Below the pieces are notes generated by a model. It did no database searches, had not been told where the DNA came from, and was given only the letters and a program-made list of their open reading frames with translations. Shown in pieces: positions 40,600 to 48,636 of a stretch of 64,000 bases of DNA. The position numbers were made by a program, and so were the translations under genes. Positions within the stretch are counted from its first letter, which is position 1, and each line of letters opens with the position of its first letter. This DNA comes from Sphingomonas sanguinis (lineage in GTDB: Bacteria; Pseudomonadota; Alphaproteobacteria; Sphingomonadales; Sphingomonadaceae): assembly GCF_001476905.1 (NCBI RefSeq), contig NZ_LDTE01000010.1, positions 1 to 64,000 on the forward strand, written 5' to 3'.

Positions 40600-43181
40600 T
40601 GGGCGTCCTTCGGACCGAGGGTGTAGATTTTGAGCTCGCGCGCCAGGGTGGCGGCGTCCGCGTCGCTCTGGATGGTGAGCGTGATGCTCTCGCCAGGCAA
40701 CAGGTCGAAGCCGTCGTCGGACGGTTCGGCGGCGGTGGTGCCGAAATTGACCTGCACCTGCCGCGCGAGGTTGCGCGCGGTCAGCGTCAGCTGCTTGCCC
40801 GCCCAGCGCGCAGTGATGCCCGGCGCGGGGTAGAGCATATCGCGCGGCACCTTCCGCTCGACGATCTGGCGGGCGATCACCTTTTCGCCATCGAACAGCT
40901 CGGCCACGGCATAGCTGCTCTCCGGCACGGCACCCGCGAACAGTGTCGCATCGGGGATCATCGCGACATCGCTGGCCGAGGCGGCGGCCATGGTCACGCT
41001 GCCGCTTTGCGAACCCAGCTTGCGACCGTCCATGCCATAGCCGGTGACGCGCCAGCCGAGCGGCTTTGGCGTCGTGGCGTCGGACACCAGAGCGATCCGC
41101 GTCGCGCCGGGCTTGGTCTCCGCGACGATGGTCTGGGGCGCGAAGAAGCGGCGGACCTCGTGCTGGAGCATCTTGTCATGCCCGGTCCAGTCGATGCTCG
41201 ACCAGCTGATGGCGGGCCAGCTGTCGTTGAGCTGCCAGTAGAGCGAACCCAGCGTCACCGGGCGGCAGGCGCGGTGGTGCCGTGCGGCCAGACCGATGGC
41301 GCGCGCCTGCATCGCCTGGGACAGATAGACCAGATCGGCGAAGTCGCGCGGGTCACGCAAATTCTGCTTCAGGTAGAAGGTGATGCGGTCATTGCCTTCG
41401 CCGCTCAGGAACTTCTGGTGCGCCTTCATCACCGGACTGTCGATGCGGAAGTCCGCCGGGTCGGCGAAGGTCGCGATGGTCGACAGATCGGGAAAGGCCT
41501 GGAAGCCATATTCGGACATGAAGCGCGGGCAGTTGTCGGTATAGCGCTCGACCGGCTTGGAGCCGGACCAGACGTCCCAGAAATGGCGGTCGCCATCCTT
41601 GTCGGTGTCGGTCGGCCCCTCATAATCGGTCGAGGGCGAGCCCGGCCAATAAGGGATGCCGGGCGAATATTTGACGACCGCATCGCGCAGAACGCGGTCG
41701 AACAGCACGGCCATGCCGGTGCCGATCCGCTCCTGCTCATCGGGGCCGACCGCCTTTTTGAACGCCTTGCGATCCGACCAGTTTTCCCAGCCCGACAGCA
41801 CTTCATTGTTGCCCGCCCAGATGACCAGCGAGGGATGCGATTGCAGGCGCGCGACCTGCTCCTCGGCCTCGACCCGGACATTCTCGCGGAACTTGGCGTC
41901 GGGGGGCGTGACTGCGCCGCCGAACATGAAGTCCTGCCAGACCATCAGGCCCAGTTCGTCGGCGGCGTCGTAGAAGCGGTCCTCGGGATAATAGCCACCG
42001 CCCCAGATGCGGACGATGTTCATGTTCGCAGCAACCGCCTTTTCCAGCAGTGCGCGCTCGGTGGCGGCGGCGACGCGCGCGGGGAAGGCGTCGAAGGGGA
42101 TGACGTTGCTGCCCTTGGCGAAGATGACGTTGCCGTTGATCTTCAGCCCGAAGCTGCCGTCCTTGCGGACCAGCTCGACGGTGCGCAGGCCGGTGCGCTT
42201 CTCGACCGCATCGGCCCCGGCGAGCGCGGCGTTCACGGTGTAGAGCGGATGCGCGCCGAAGCCGACCGGCTGCCAGCGCTGCGGTTTGGTGATCGCGACG
42301 GGGACGACCACGTCATTCTCGCCCGGCTGGAGCGCGACGTCGCGGCGCACCCGGATGCGCTTGCCGTCGGGGCCGGTGACGGTCACGTCCATCCGCCCCG
42401 TCTGCGCGCGGTCCGCGACGACCGAGGCACGGGCGAGGATGCGCGCCTCGGCATCGGTCAACGCCTCTTGCTCGATGCGGAGATTGTCGATCCGCGCGGC
42501 ATCCCATGCCTCCAGGCGGGCGGGACGCCAGATACCGATATCGACGATACGAGGTGCCCAGTCCCAGCCATATTGGTATTTCGGCTTGCGGATATAGGGC
42601 GAGGTCTGAACGCCCTTCGGCTCGTCACCATAAGGCGAGTCATATTCGCCGGGCAGCGGATGCTTTTCGGCCAGCACCATCGGCTGGAGCATCTTAATCG
42701 GCGAGGCGAAGGTGACGACGATCTCGTTCGCGCCCGCCTTCAGCAGCGGCTTGGCATCCGCGCGCCAGCGACGATGCGCATTGTCCGCCGACAACAGGCG
42801 CTGCCCGTTGACCGTGACGGTCGCGAAGGTGTCGAGCCCGTCGAACACCAAGTCCAGGTGATCGCGGCGCAGCATCTCCGGCGTGACCTCCAGATTGGTG
42901 CGATACTGCCACCCGGTCAGGCCCGCCCATTGGATCGGGGCCTCGCTTGCGGCCTTATAGGGATCGGGCACGATGTTGGCGGCGATCAGATCCTGCTGCA
43001 CACTGCCCGGCACGGTCGCGGCCAGCCAGTTCGCCGCCTGCGGATGTGCGCTGGCCGCGGCGGTATCCTTCGGGTCGATCCGCACCTGCCAGCGGTCGAG
43101 CGTCGCCACCGTCTTCGGGGCGGCCAGGGCGGGGAAGGGCAGGGCGAGCGCGGCCAGGATCAGGCCGAGGCGATGTTTCAC
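40596..43181 (-). CDS. GH2 beta-mannosidase
   Basis: Exported 861-aa family 2 enzyme and first gene of the operon. GTG at 43181 follows GGGGAAA and opens a clear Sec signal (HRLGLILAALALPFPALAA); an in-frame start 56 codons earlier has none. The jelly-roll domain has WQYRTNLEV and GWDWAPRIVDIGIWR, the latter typical of beta-mannosidases. The acid/base Glu460 is in IWAGNNEV and the nucleophile Glu557 in FMSEYGFQ; SLYWQLNDSWPAISWSSID is another mannosidase hallmark. It should split the Man-beta-1,4-GlcNAc bond of the N-glycan core or beta-mannosides. It overlaps the GH3 start by four bases. Confidence 0.94.
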   Translation of the reverse strand: MKHRLGLILAALALPFPALAAPKTVATLDRWQVRIDPKDTAAASAHPQAANWLAATVPGSVQQDLIAANIVPDPYKAASEAPIQWAGLTGWQYRTNLEVTPEMLRRDHLDLVFDGLDTFATVTVNGQRLLSADNAHRRWRADAKPLLKAGANEIVVTFASPIKMLQPMVLAEKHPLPGEYDSPYGDEPKGVQTSPYIRKPKYQYGWDWAPRIVDIGIWRPARLEAWDAARIDNLRIEQEALTDAEARILARASVVADRAQTGRMDVTVTGPDGKRIRVRRDVALQPGENDVVVPVAITKPQRWQPVGFGAHPLYTVNAALAGADAVEKRTGLRTVELVRKDGSFGLKINGNVIFAKGSNVIPFDAFPARVAAATERALLEKAVAANMNIVRIWGGGYYPEDRFYDAADELGLMVWQDFMFGGAVTPPDAKFRENVRVEAEEQVARLQSHPSLVIWAGNNEVLSGWENWSDRKAFKKAVGPDEQERIGTGMAVLFDRVLRDAVVKYSPGIPYWPGSPSTDYEGPTDTDKDGDRHFWDVWSGSKPVERYTDNCPRFMSEYGFQAFPDLSTIATFADPADFRIDSPVMKAHQKFLSGEGNDRITFYLKQNLRDPRDFADLVYLSQAMQARAIGLAARHHRACRPVTLGSLYWQLNDSWPAISWSSIDWTGHDKMLQHEVRRFFAPQTIVAETKPGATRIALVSDATTPKPLGWRVTGYGMDGRKLGSQSGSVTMAAASASDVAMIPDATLFAGAVPESSYAVAELFDGEKVIARQIVERKVPRDMLYPAPGITARWAGKQLTLTARNLARQVQVNFGTTAAEPSDDGFDLLPGESITLTIQSDADAATLARELKIYTLGPKDAQ

Positions 43182-43475
43182 AGCGATTTCCCCGAAAGCG
43201 GCATCATGGACGGGCCCCACAGGTCCGCAGCGCAGGATGCGATGACATGGTATCGGACAAAGCGGGCCACGCGGCGGGGACGCGCGTGCGCCAGGGGACG
43301 CATCCCCCCTTGCATCAGGCCTTTCCTCGCCATCCGGCACCCCCGTCATCCACCGGCTTGTCGTGTGCCGGTATTCTCATGATATGTTTTGGTATCATGG
43401 CGGCGCGAGGCGGGGGCGTCCACCCATTTTCTGGGGGTCGGGGCTATCGGCGACCCGCTGCCATCGATTGAAGCG
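43182..43475 (-). promoter_or_regulatory. Upstream region of the N-glycan operon with a dyad
   Basis: CATGATA (43378-43384) and TATCATG (43393-43399) are an exact inverted repeat with an 8-base spacer. They sit in the only AT-rich part of this 294-base gap between the DUF3667 gene and the operon start. A related TGGTATC occurs near 43245. It is the best operator candidate for the glycosidase operon; which regulator binds is unknown. Confidence 0.4.
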
Positions 43476-44471
43476 TCAATGGGCCATGCCGAGTGCCAGC
43501 AACCCTGTGATCCAGATCAGCAGCACCGCCCCGGCCATTACCGTCACGACCAGCGTCATCAACAGCCCGAGCAGCGGACCTAGGCCGTAAGCTCCGCGCA
43601 ATTGCAGGAAGAGATGGGCGGGAAAGGCGAGCAGCCACAGCGCCTCACCCGGCAGATGTGCCAGCTTCACCCACAGGATCATCACCACCATCAACAGGCT
43701 GACGAAGCTGAGCGAATAGGTGACGAACACCGCATGGTCGAACATGGCGACCCCGCGTTTCCAAAGGAAGATCAACCCCATGAACGGCATGGACAGCAGG
43801 ATCAGCGCCCAGGAGAATTTATAGCCATTGGCTTCCATCTTGAAGATCAGGAAATCGGGATCGCGAATGGCATGGTCGATCTTTTCGTCCAGCGCCTTCC
43901 AGCCGGTGATGATCTGCGTCTCATGCTCGCCGCCATGTCCTTCGGCCGCGGTCGCTCCGCCACCGAGCGCCATGCTGGCCATCTCCAGCTCCTGCCGGCG
44001 GTCGACGAGTTGCGCGCGTTCGCGGTCGAGCGCGGCGACGTTGTGGCGTGCGGCCAGTTCCTCGACGCGCTTCCGGTCGATGGCGGCGATGCGCTGTTCG
44101 GTCTTCTCGGCCTTGGTGTGGATTTGCGCGACGGCCTGCTTGGTGTCGGGCGCGTGGAAGGTCGCAAAGCCGCCCAGCACCGAATAGGCGACATAGAGCA
44201 GGAAGACGCTGAACAGATACAGCGCCAGCGGCGACAGGAAACGCCGCCGCTCGCCCGCGATGTAGCGGCGGGTCAGTTCGCCGGGGCGGGTGACCAGCAT
44301 CGCCATGGTCCGCCAGACCTGCCCCTCGATATGCAGCACGCCATGGCTGAAATCATGCCACCACGCGCCCAGCGTGCGGTGGATATGGGTCGATTGACCA
44401 CAGGCATGGCAGTAATCGCCGACCAGCGCCGTTCCGCAATTCAGGCAATGATTCCCGGCCTGTGCGTGCAT
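43476..44471 (-). CDS. DUF3667-type membrane protein with zinc ribbon
   Basis: A 331-aa inner-membrane protein of unknown function. The N-terminus is a zinc-ribbon knuckle pair (CLNCG and CHACGQ, residues 9-26). The next part, HDFSHGVLHIEGQVWRTMAMLVTRPGELTRRYIAGERRRFLSPLALYLFSVFLLY, matches the DUF3667 core. A long charged helix (about 108-170, AEKTEQRIAAIDRKRVEELAARH, DRERAQLVDRRQELEMA) likely forms a coiled coil between the first membrane helix and the last three or four. It stands alone between the antiporter and the glycosidase operon. No function is proposed. Confidence 0.82.
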   Translation of the reverse strand: MHAQAGNHCLNCGTALVGDYCHACGQSTHIHRTLGAWWHDFSHGVLHIEGQVWRTMAMLVTRPGELTRRYIAGERRRFLSPLALYLFSVFLLYVAYSVLGGFATFHAPDTKQAVAQIHTKAEKTEQRIAAIDRKRVEELAARHNVAALDRERAQLVDRRQELEMASMALGGGATAAEGHGGEHETQIITGWKALDEKIDHAIRDPDFLIFKMEANGYKFSWALILLSMPFMGLIFLWKRGVAMFDHAVFVTYSLSFVSLLMVVMILWVKLAHLPGEALWLLAFPAHLFLQLRGAYGLGPLLGLLMTLVVTVMAGAVLLIWITGLLALGMAH

Positions 44472-44553
44472 TCCACCCCCCGTTTGTCGCGAACCCCGGC
44501 CTGCGAGACACGATAATTTGCAGGCCTGCGCAAGCGCAAAGATGGCGCGAGGG

Positions 44554-46185
44554 TCAGTTCTGCGCGGACAGGCGGGTGTCGACCAGATCCAGCTCGCGGC
44601 CGAGCTTCTGCGCGGTTTCGGAGCCGATCGCCCGCGCGTTCAGCAGCTCGAACACCACCCGCCGTTCGGCGCGGATGGCGGCGAGGCGCATCTTGCGTTC
44701 CACCTCCTCGAACCGGCGGGCATCGGGATCGGCATCGCCCTCCAGCGTGTCGATCCGGGTGCGATAGGTGTCCATCAGGCGCGCGGCGATGTCGACATAT
44801 TGGTCGGCATCGTCGCGCCCCTCGGCCATTTCATGCTGAAGTCGCTCCAGCTCGGCGATGGCGGCCTTGGCGGCGGCCAGGCGGGTGCGGTCCAGTTCGC
44901 TCGCCGCATCCTCGCTGGGCAGGGCAAGGCCCCGCAGCAGCAGCGGCAGGGTCAGGCTGGCGATGACCAGCGAGGACAGAATGACGCCGCAGGCCAGGAA
45001 GATGACCAGATCGCGCGCCGGAAAGGGCGTGCCGTTGGTCAGCGTCAGCGGCAGGGTCAGCGCACCCGCCAGCGTGATTGCGCCGCGCGCGCCCGCCACC
45101 GACATGGCGGTGATGATCCGGCGCGGCGGGCTGGTCGGATTGGGCAGGTGCCGCTGGCGGAACAGCGTGAAGCGCAGCGCGACCCAGGTCCAGGCGAAGC
45201 GCAACGCGGCCAGCCCGGCGACGATCGCCAGGACATAGAGGCCCAGCCACCAGAGACTGTCATGCCCGGTCAGCATCACCGTGGCGCGCGCGCCCGCGAA
45301 CACCTGCGGCAACTGCTCGCCCAGCAGCACGAAGATGATGCCGTTCAGCGTGAATTGCAGCATGTCCCACACCGCTTGCCGCCGGATGCGGATGGCGGCG
45401 CGCACCCCCGACGAGACATTGGTGAAGGACATGGCGATCCCCGCCGCCGCCGAGGCAAGCACGCCCGAACTCTCGACATGCTCGGCGACCAGATAGGCCG
45501 CAAAGGGGATCAGCAGGCTGACCAGAATGTTCGATCCGCTGTCGTCGCCGAAATGGCGCGAGAAGCGGTTTTTGGCGGTCACCGTGCCCCAGGCGATGCC
45601 GACACCCAGCCCGACGCCGGAGATCGCCATCCACAAAAAGGTCAGCCCCGCATCGGCCAGCGAGAAGGTGCCGGTCAGCGCGGCGGCAACCGCGAAGCGC
45701 AGGCACACCAGACCGGAGGCGTCGTTGAGCAGCGACTCCCCCTCCAGGATGTGCATCATCCGCTTCGGGATGGGGGCCTTTTGCGCAATGGCGGACACCG
45801 CGATCGGGTCGGTCGGCGAGACGACGGCCGCCAGCGCAAAGGCCACCGCATAGGGGATGGCCGGGATCATCCAGTGGATGAACAGCCCCATGCCGAGCAC
45901 CGTCAGAAAGACGAGGCCCAGCGCCAGTCCCAGCACCGCGCCCGCGTCGCGGAACAGCTCGTCCTTGGGAATGCGCCAGCCGTCGAGGAACAGCAGCGGT
46001 GGCACGAACAGCAGGAAGAATATCTCGGGGTTCAGCTCGACCCGCACCTGCGCGATCCCGCCGATCACCGCGCCCAGCGCGATCTGGACCAGCGGTCGGG
46101 GCAGGGCGGAGGGCAGCAGGCGGGACAGGACCCCGCTCAACACGACGGCGAACATGAGGAACAGGCTGAGCGTGACGACGTCCAA
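44554..46185 (-). CDS. Na+/H+ antiporter, CPA1/NhaP-type
   Basis: A 543-aa cation:proton antiporter with about twelve membrane helices in residues 1-405 and a soluble C-terminal tail (about 420-543) that is helical and charged. The CPA1 core shows FLLFVPPLLFLDGWRIP, VVSPTDPIAVSAIAQ and LEGESLLNDASGLVCLRFA, the last carrying the conserved Asn-Asp pair of the exchange site. GARGAITLAGALTLPL marks a late helix. The start is TTG at 46185 with AAAGG eight bases upstream. It exports Na+ (or K+) for pH and salt balance. It is monocistronic. Confidence 0.9.
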   Translation of the reverse strand: MDVVTLSLFLMFAVVLSGVLSRLLPSALPRPLVQIALGAVIGGIAQVRVELNPEIFFLLFVPPLLFLDGWRIPKDELFRDAGAVLGLALGLVFLTVLGMGLFIHWMIPAIPYAVAFALAAVVSPTDPIAVSAIAQKAPIPKRMMHILEGESLLNDASGLVCLRFAVAAALTGTFSLADAGLTFLWMAISGVGLGVGIAWGTVTAKNRFSRHFGDDSGSNILVSLLIPFAAYLVAEHVESSGVLASAAAGIAMSFTNVSSGVRAAIRIRRQAVWDMLQFTLNGIIFVLLGEQLPQVFAGARATVMLTGHDSLWWLGLYVLAIVAGLAALRFAWTWVALRFTLFRQRHLPNPTSPPRRIITAMSVAGARGAITLAGALTLPLTLTNGTPFPARDLVIFLACGVILSSLVIASLTLPLLLRGLALPSEDAASELDRTRLAAAKAAIAELERLQHEMAEGRDDADQYVDIAARLMDTYRTRIDTLEGDADPDARRFEEVERKMRLAAIRAERRVVFELLNARAIGSETAQKLGRELDLVDTRLSAQN

Positions 46186-46310
46186 TCGGGGACCTTTCGG
46201 GTGCAGCGGTTGGAGCGACCATGGCGGCGTGCGGCACGGCCGAAGGATCAGCGAACCGCCAAGGCGATTCGCGCGAAGCCTATGAATGCCATGCGGGGTA
46301 AGGGTGGTTC

Positions 46311-46446
46311 AACCCGTTAAACGGGTTTTACGGGTTGATGGCGGCAAACCAATCCTCCCCGGTACGGGGAGGGGGACCATGCGCAGCATGGTGGAGGGGG
46401 CGTGCGGCAAGGGACAGCCTCTGAAGCCCCCGTCGGCGCTTCGCCC
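46311..46446. repeat. Multi-hairpin intergenic repeat element
   Basis: The gap between the antiporter and GT4 genes carries stacked palindromes. AACCCGT-TAA-ACGGGTT is at 46311-46327, CCTCCCCG-GTA-CGGGGAGG at 46354-46372, and CCATGC-GCA-GCATGG at 46377-46391, with a GC-rich tail to about 46446. The middle unit matches the hairpin at 23048-23070. The CCTCCCC...GGGGAGG...GCGCAGCATGGTGGAGGGGG pattern resembles dispersed intergenic repeats I associate with sphingomonad and Caulobacter genomes. No coding sequence is seen. Role unknown. Confidence 0.5.
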
Positions 46447-46470
46447 TGCCCCTTAGGTATCTGGGAGAAT

Positions 46471-47499
46471 TTACGCGGCCGCGCGCATCCCCTGGTCTAT
46501 CGGAGCCAGTGCCGACAGGAACTGTTCCGCACTCGCACGCCAGGTAAAGCCTTGCCCGAAATGCGCGCACGTCTCGCGATCGAGGGTCAGCGCGCCAGCA
46601 ATCGCACGGTCGAGCGCGTCGTCCATGACCCCGACCTGCGGATTCAACACATCAAGCGGACCCTGCACCGGCAGCGCGGCGACCGGGGTGCCGCAGGCCA
46701 GTGCCTCGATCATCACGAGCCCGAAAGTATCGGTGCGGCTGGGGAAGACGAAGACATCCGCCGCGCGGTAGATGGCGGCCAGATCCTCGCCGAACTTCGC
46801 GCCCAGGAAATGGACATGCGGATACTCCGCCGCCAGCGCGGCGCGGGCCGGGCCATCGCCGACCACAACCTTCGATCCGGGGAGGTCGGTGGCGAGGAAG
46901 GCGGCGATGTTCTTCTCCACTGCCACGCGGCCCGCATAAAGCTGTACGGGACTGGCCAGGCTGCGGACGGACGCGTCGCGAGGGCCGTCGGCGCGGAACA
47001 GGGCGATATCGACGCCGCGCCCCCAATGGCGGCTCTGCGGCAGGCCATGCGCGGCGAGTGCTTGTGCCACGCTGGGCGTCGAAGCCAGGATCGCGGCGGA
47101 GGGGGCGTGGAACCAGCGGACGTAACGCCAGACGAATTCCGGGTTCACCGCCTTGATCCGCGCCGCGACATATTCCGGGAACTGGGTGTGATAGGCGGTG
47201 GTGAAGGGCAGCCCGTGCGATAGGCACCAGCGCCGCGCGAGCAGGCCCAGCGGCCCCTCGGTCGCGATATGCACCGCCTCTGCCCGGAACTCTGCCAGCG
47301 TGCGCCCGACCAGGCCCGGACGCGGCAGCGCCAGGCGGATTTCGGGATAGGTGGGGCAGGGCACCGAGGCGTAGAGATCGGGCGAGATGATCGTCAGCTC
47401 ATGCCCCATCGCGCGCAGCTCGGCCGAGACCGATTGCAGGGTACGGACCACGCCATTGACCTGGGGTGACCAGGCGTCGGTAACGATCGCGATCCGCAT
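46471..47499 (-). CDS. GT4-family glycosyltransferase
   Basis: A 342-aa GT-B fold glycosyltransferase, probably cytoplasmic-face. The N-terminus MRIAIVTDAWSPQVNGVVRTL and AYHTQFPEYVAARI are typical of the MgtA/PimB-like alpha-mannosyl- or glucuronosyltransferases. The donor site region has GRVAVEKNIAAFL, VVGDGP and the E-x7-E motif in SRTDTFGLVMIEALACGTPVAALPVQGPLDVL. AAGGGGG precedes the ATG at 47499; the longer open frame upstream runs into the next gene. It follows the LpxH-like gene by 22 bases. Glycolipid synthesis is inferred from the pair. Confidence 0.88.
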   Translation of the reverse strand: MRIAIVTDAWSPQVNGVVRTLQSVSAELRAMGHELTIISPDLYASVPCPTYPEIRLALPRPGLVGRTLAEFRAEAVHIATEGPLGLLARRWCLSHGLPFTTAYHTQFPEYVAARIKAVNPEFVWRYVRWFHAPSAAILASTPSVAQALAAHGLPQSRHWGRGVDIALFRADGPRDASVRSLASPVQLYAGRVAVEKNIAAFLATDLPGSKVVVGDGPARAALAAEYPHVHFLGAKFGEDLAAIYRAADVFVFPSRTDTFGLVMIEALACGTPVAALPVQGPLDVLNPQVGVMDDALDRAIAGALTLDRETCAHFGQGFTWRASAEQFLSALAPIDQGMRAAA

Positions 47500-47521
47500 C
47501 CGTCTTGGCCCCCTTCGTGCC

Positions 47522-48427
47522 TCAGGCAGCGATGGTCGCCGGGGCGGCCACGGCCGGGACCGGACGCTGACGCCGCGCTTCCATCTCGTCGCCCCAGTGC
47601 AGGATTTCCATCGTGCCGTCGAAATGCTCGACCAGCGCGGTGCAGCCCTCCACCCAGTCGCCGTCATTATAATAGGTAACGCCGCCGATCTCGCGAATTT
47701 CCGCGGTGTGGATATGGCCGCACACCACGCCGTCGACGCCGCGCGCGCCCGCCGCATGGGCAACGACTTCCTCGAAATGCGAGATGAAGGCGACCGCGTT
47801 CTTGACCTTGGCCTTGGCGTGCTTGGACAGCGACCAGTAAGGGCGCTTCATCCACCGCCGGACGATGTTCACCCAGCGGTTCACTTCCATCAGCGCGGTA
47901 TAGGCGAAGTCGCCGACATGGGCGAGCCAGCGATGCGCCAGCGTGATCGCGTCGAACTCGTCGCCGTGCAGGATCAGCAGGCGGCGGCCGTCCGCCGTTT
48001 CGTGGATCGCCTTGCGACAGATGGCGATGCCGCCGAAATCCATGCCGGTGAACTGGCGGAAGATCTCGTCGTGATTGCCGGGGATATAGACGACACGGGT
48101 GCCGCGCTTGGCGCGTTTCAGCAGCCGCCACACCACGTCGTTGTGCGCGGCGGGCCAGTAGAATTTCTTCTTCAGCCGCCAGCCGTCGATCATGTCGCCA
48201 ACCAGATACATGGTCTCGCTGTCGACGTGATCCAGAAAGTCGATCAGCATCTCGGCATTGCAGCCGCGCGTGCCGAGATGGACGTCGGAGATCCAGATGG
48301 TGCGGTAGCGACGCCGTTCGTTGCCCTCCGGTTCGGGCGTTACGGGCGCGCGGGGGATGAAGTCGAGGATGGCGGCATCTTCGTGCAACGAACCATCGAT
48401 CGGAATGCTGGTGATCGGCATCGGCAT
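47522..48427 (-). CDS. LpxH-like UDP-2,3-diacylglucosamine pyrophosphatase / metallophosphoesterase
   Basis: A 301-aa calcineurin-fold phosphoesterase. The five metal-site motifs are visible: DVHLGTRGCN, VGDMIDGW, PGNHDE, LHGDEFD and GHIHTAE. The family includes LpxH but also the longer alphaproteobacterial group paired with glycosyltransferases; the extra N-terminal 50 residues fit the latter. ATG at 48427 or 48421 could be used, since GGGG lies close to both. It is transcribed into the GT4 gene 22 bases downstream. A role in phospholipid or glycolipid precursor processing is likely, but lipid A synthesis proper is not proven. Confidence 0.82.
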   Translation of the reverse strand: MPMPITSIPIDGSLHEDAAILDFIPRAPVTPEPEGNERRRYRTIWISDVHLGTRGCNAEMLIDFLDHVDSETMYLVGDMIDGWRLKKKFYWPAAHNDVVWRLLKRAKRGTRVVYIPGNHDEIFRQFTGMDFGGIAICRKAIHETADGRRLLILHGDEFDAITLAHRWLAHVGDFAYTALMEVNRWVNIVRRWMKRPYWSLSKHAKAKVKNAVAFISHFEEVVAHAAGARGVDGVVCGHIHTAEIREIGGVTYYNDGDWVEGCTALVEHFDGTMEILHWGDEMEARRQRPVPAVAAPATIAA

Positions 48428-48551
48428 AACCCCACGCTTGGCGTTATGCGTGTCATGCCTGTCATCTGTTACGCGCGCGTCGCAAATCGGTGACAGAGAC
48501 AAAGCAGTTTAATGACTCGTTAAAGTCAGCGCATGTGCCGCCCAAAGAAAA

Positions 48552-48579
48552 ACCCGCCGATCCCAAAGGATCGGCGGGT
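48552..48579 (-). terminator. Intrinsic terminator of the nag-locus TonB receptor
   Basis: ACCCGCCGATCC-CAAA-GGATCGGCGGGT is a perfect 12-bp stem with a 4-base loop. On the minus strand it is followed by TTTTTCTTT. It is the strongest terminator in the window and ends the receptor transcript 57 bases past its stop. Confidence 0.9.
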
Positions 48580-48636
48580 CGAAAGGTATCCGGTCCCTCA
48601 TCCGCGATGGGAGAGGGAGCCCGGAGGGAGGATGGC

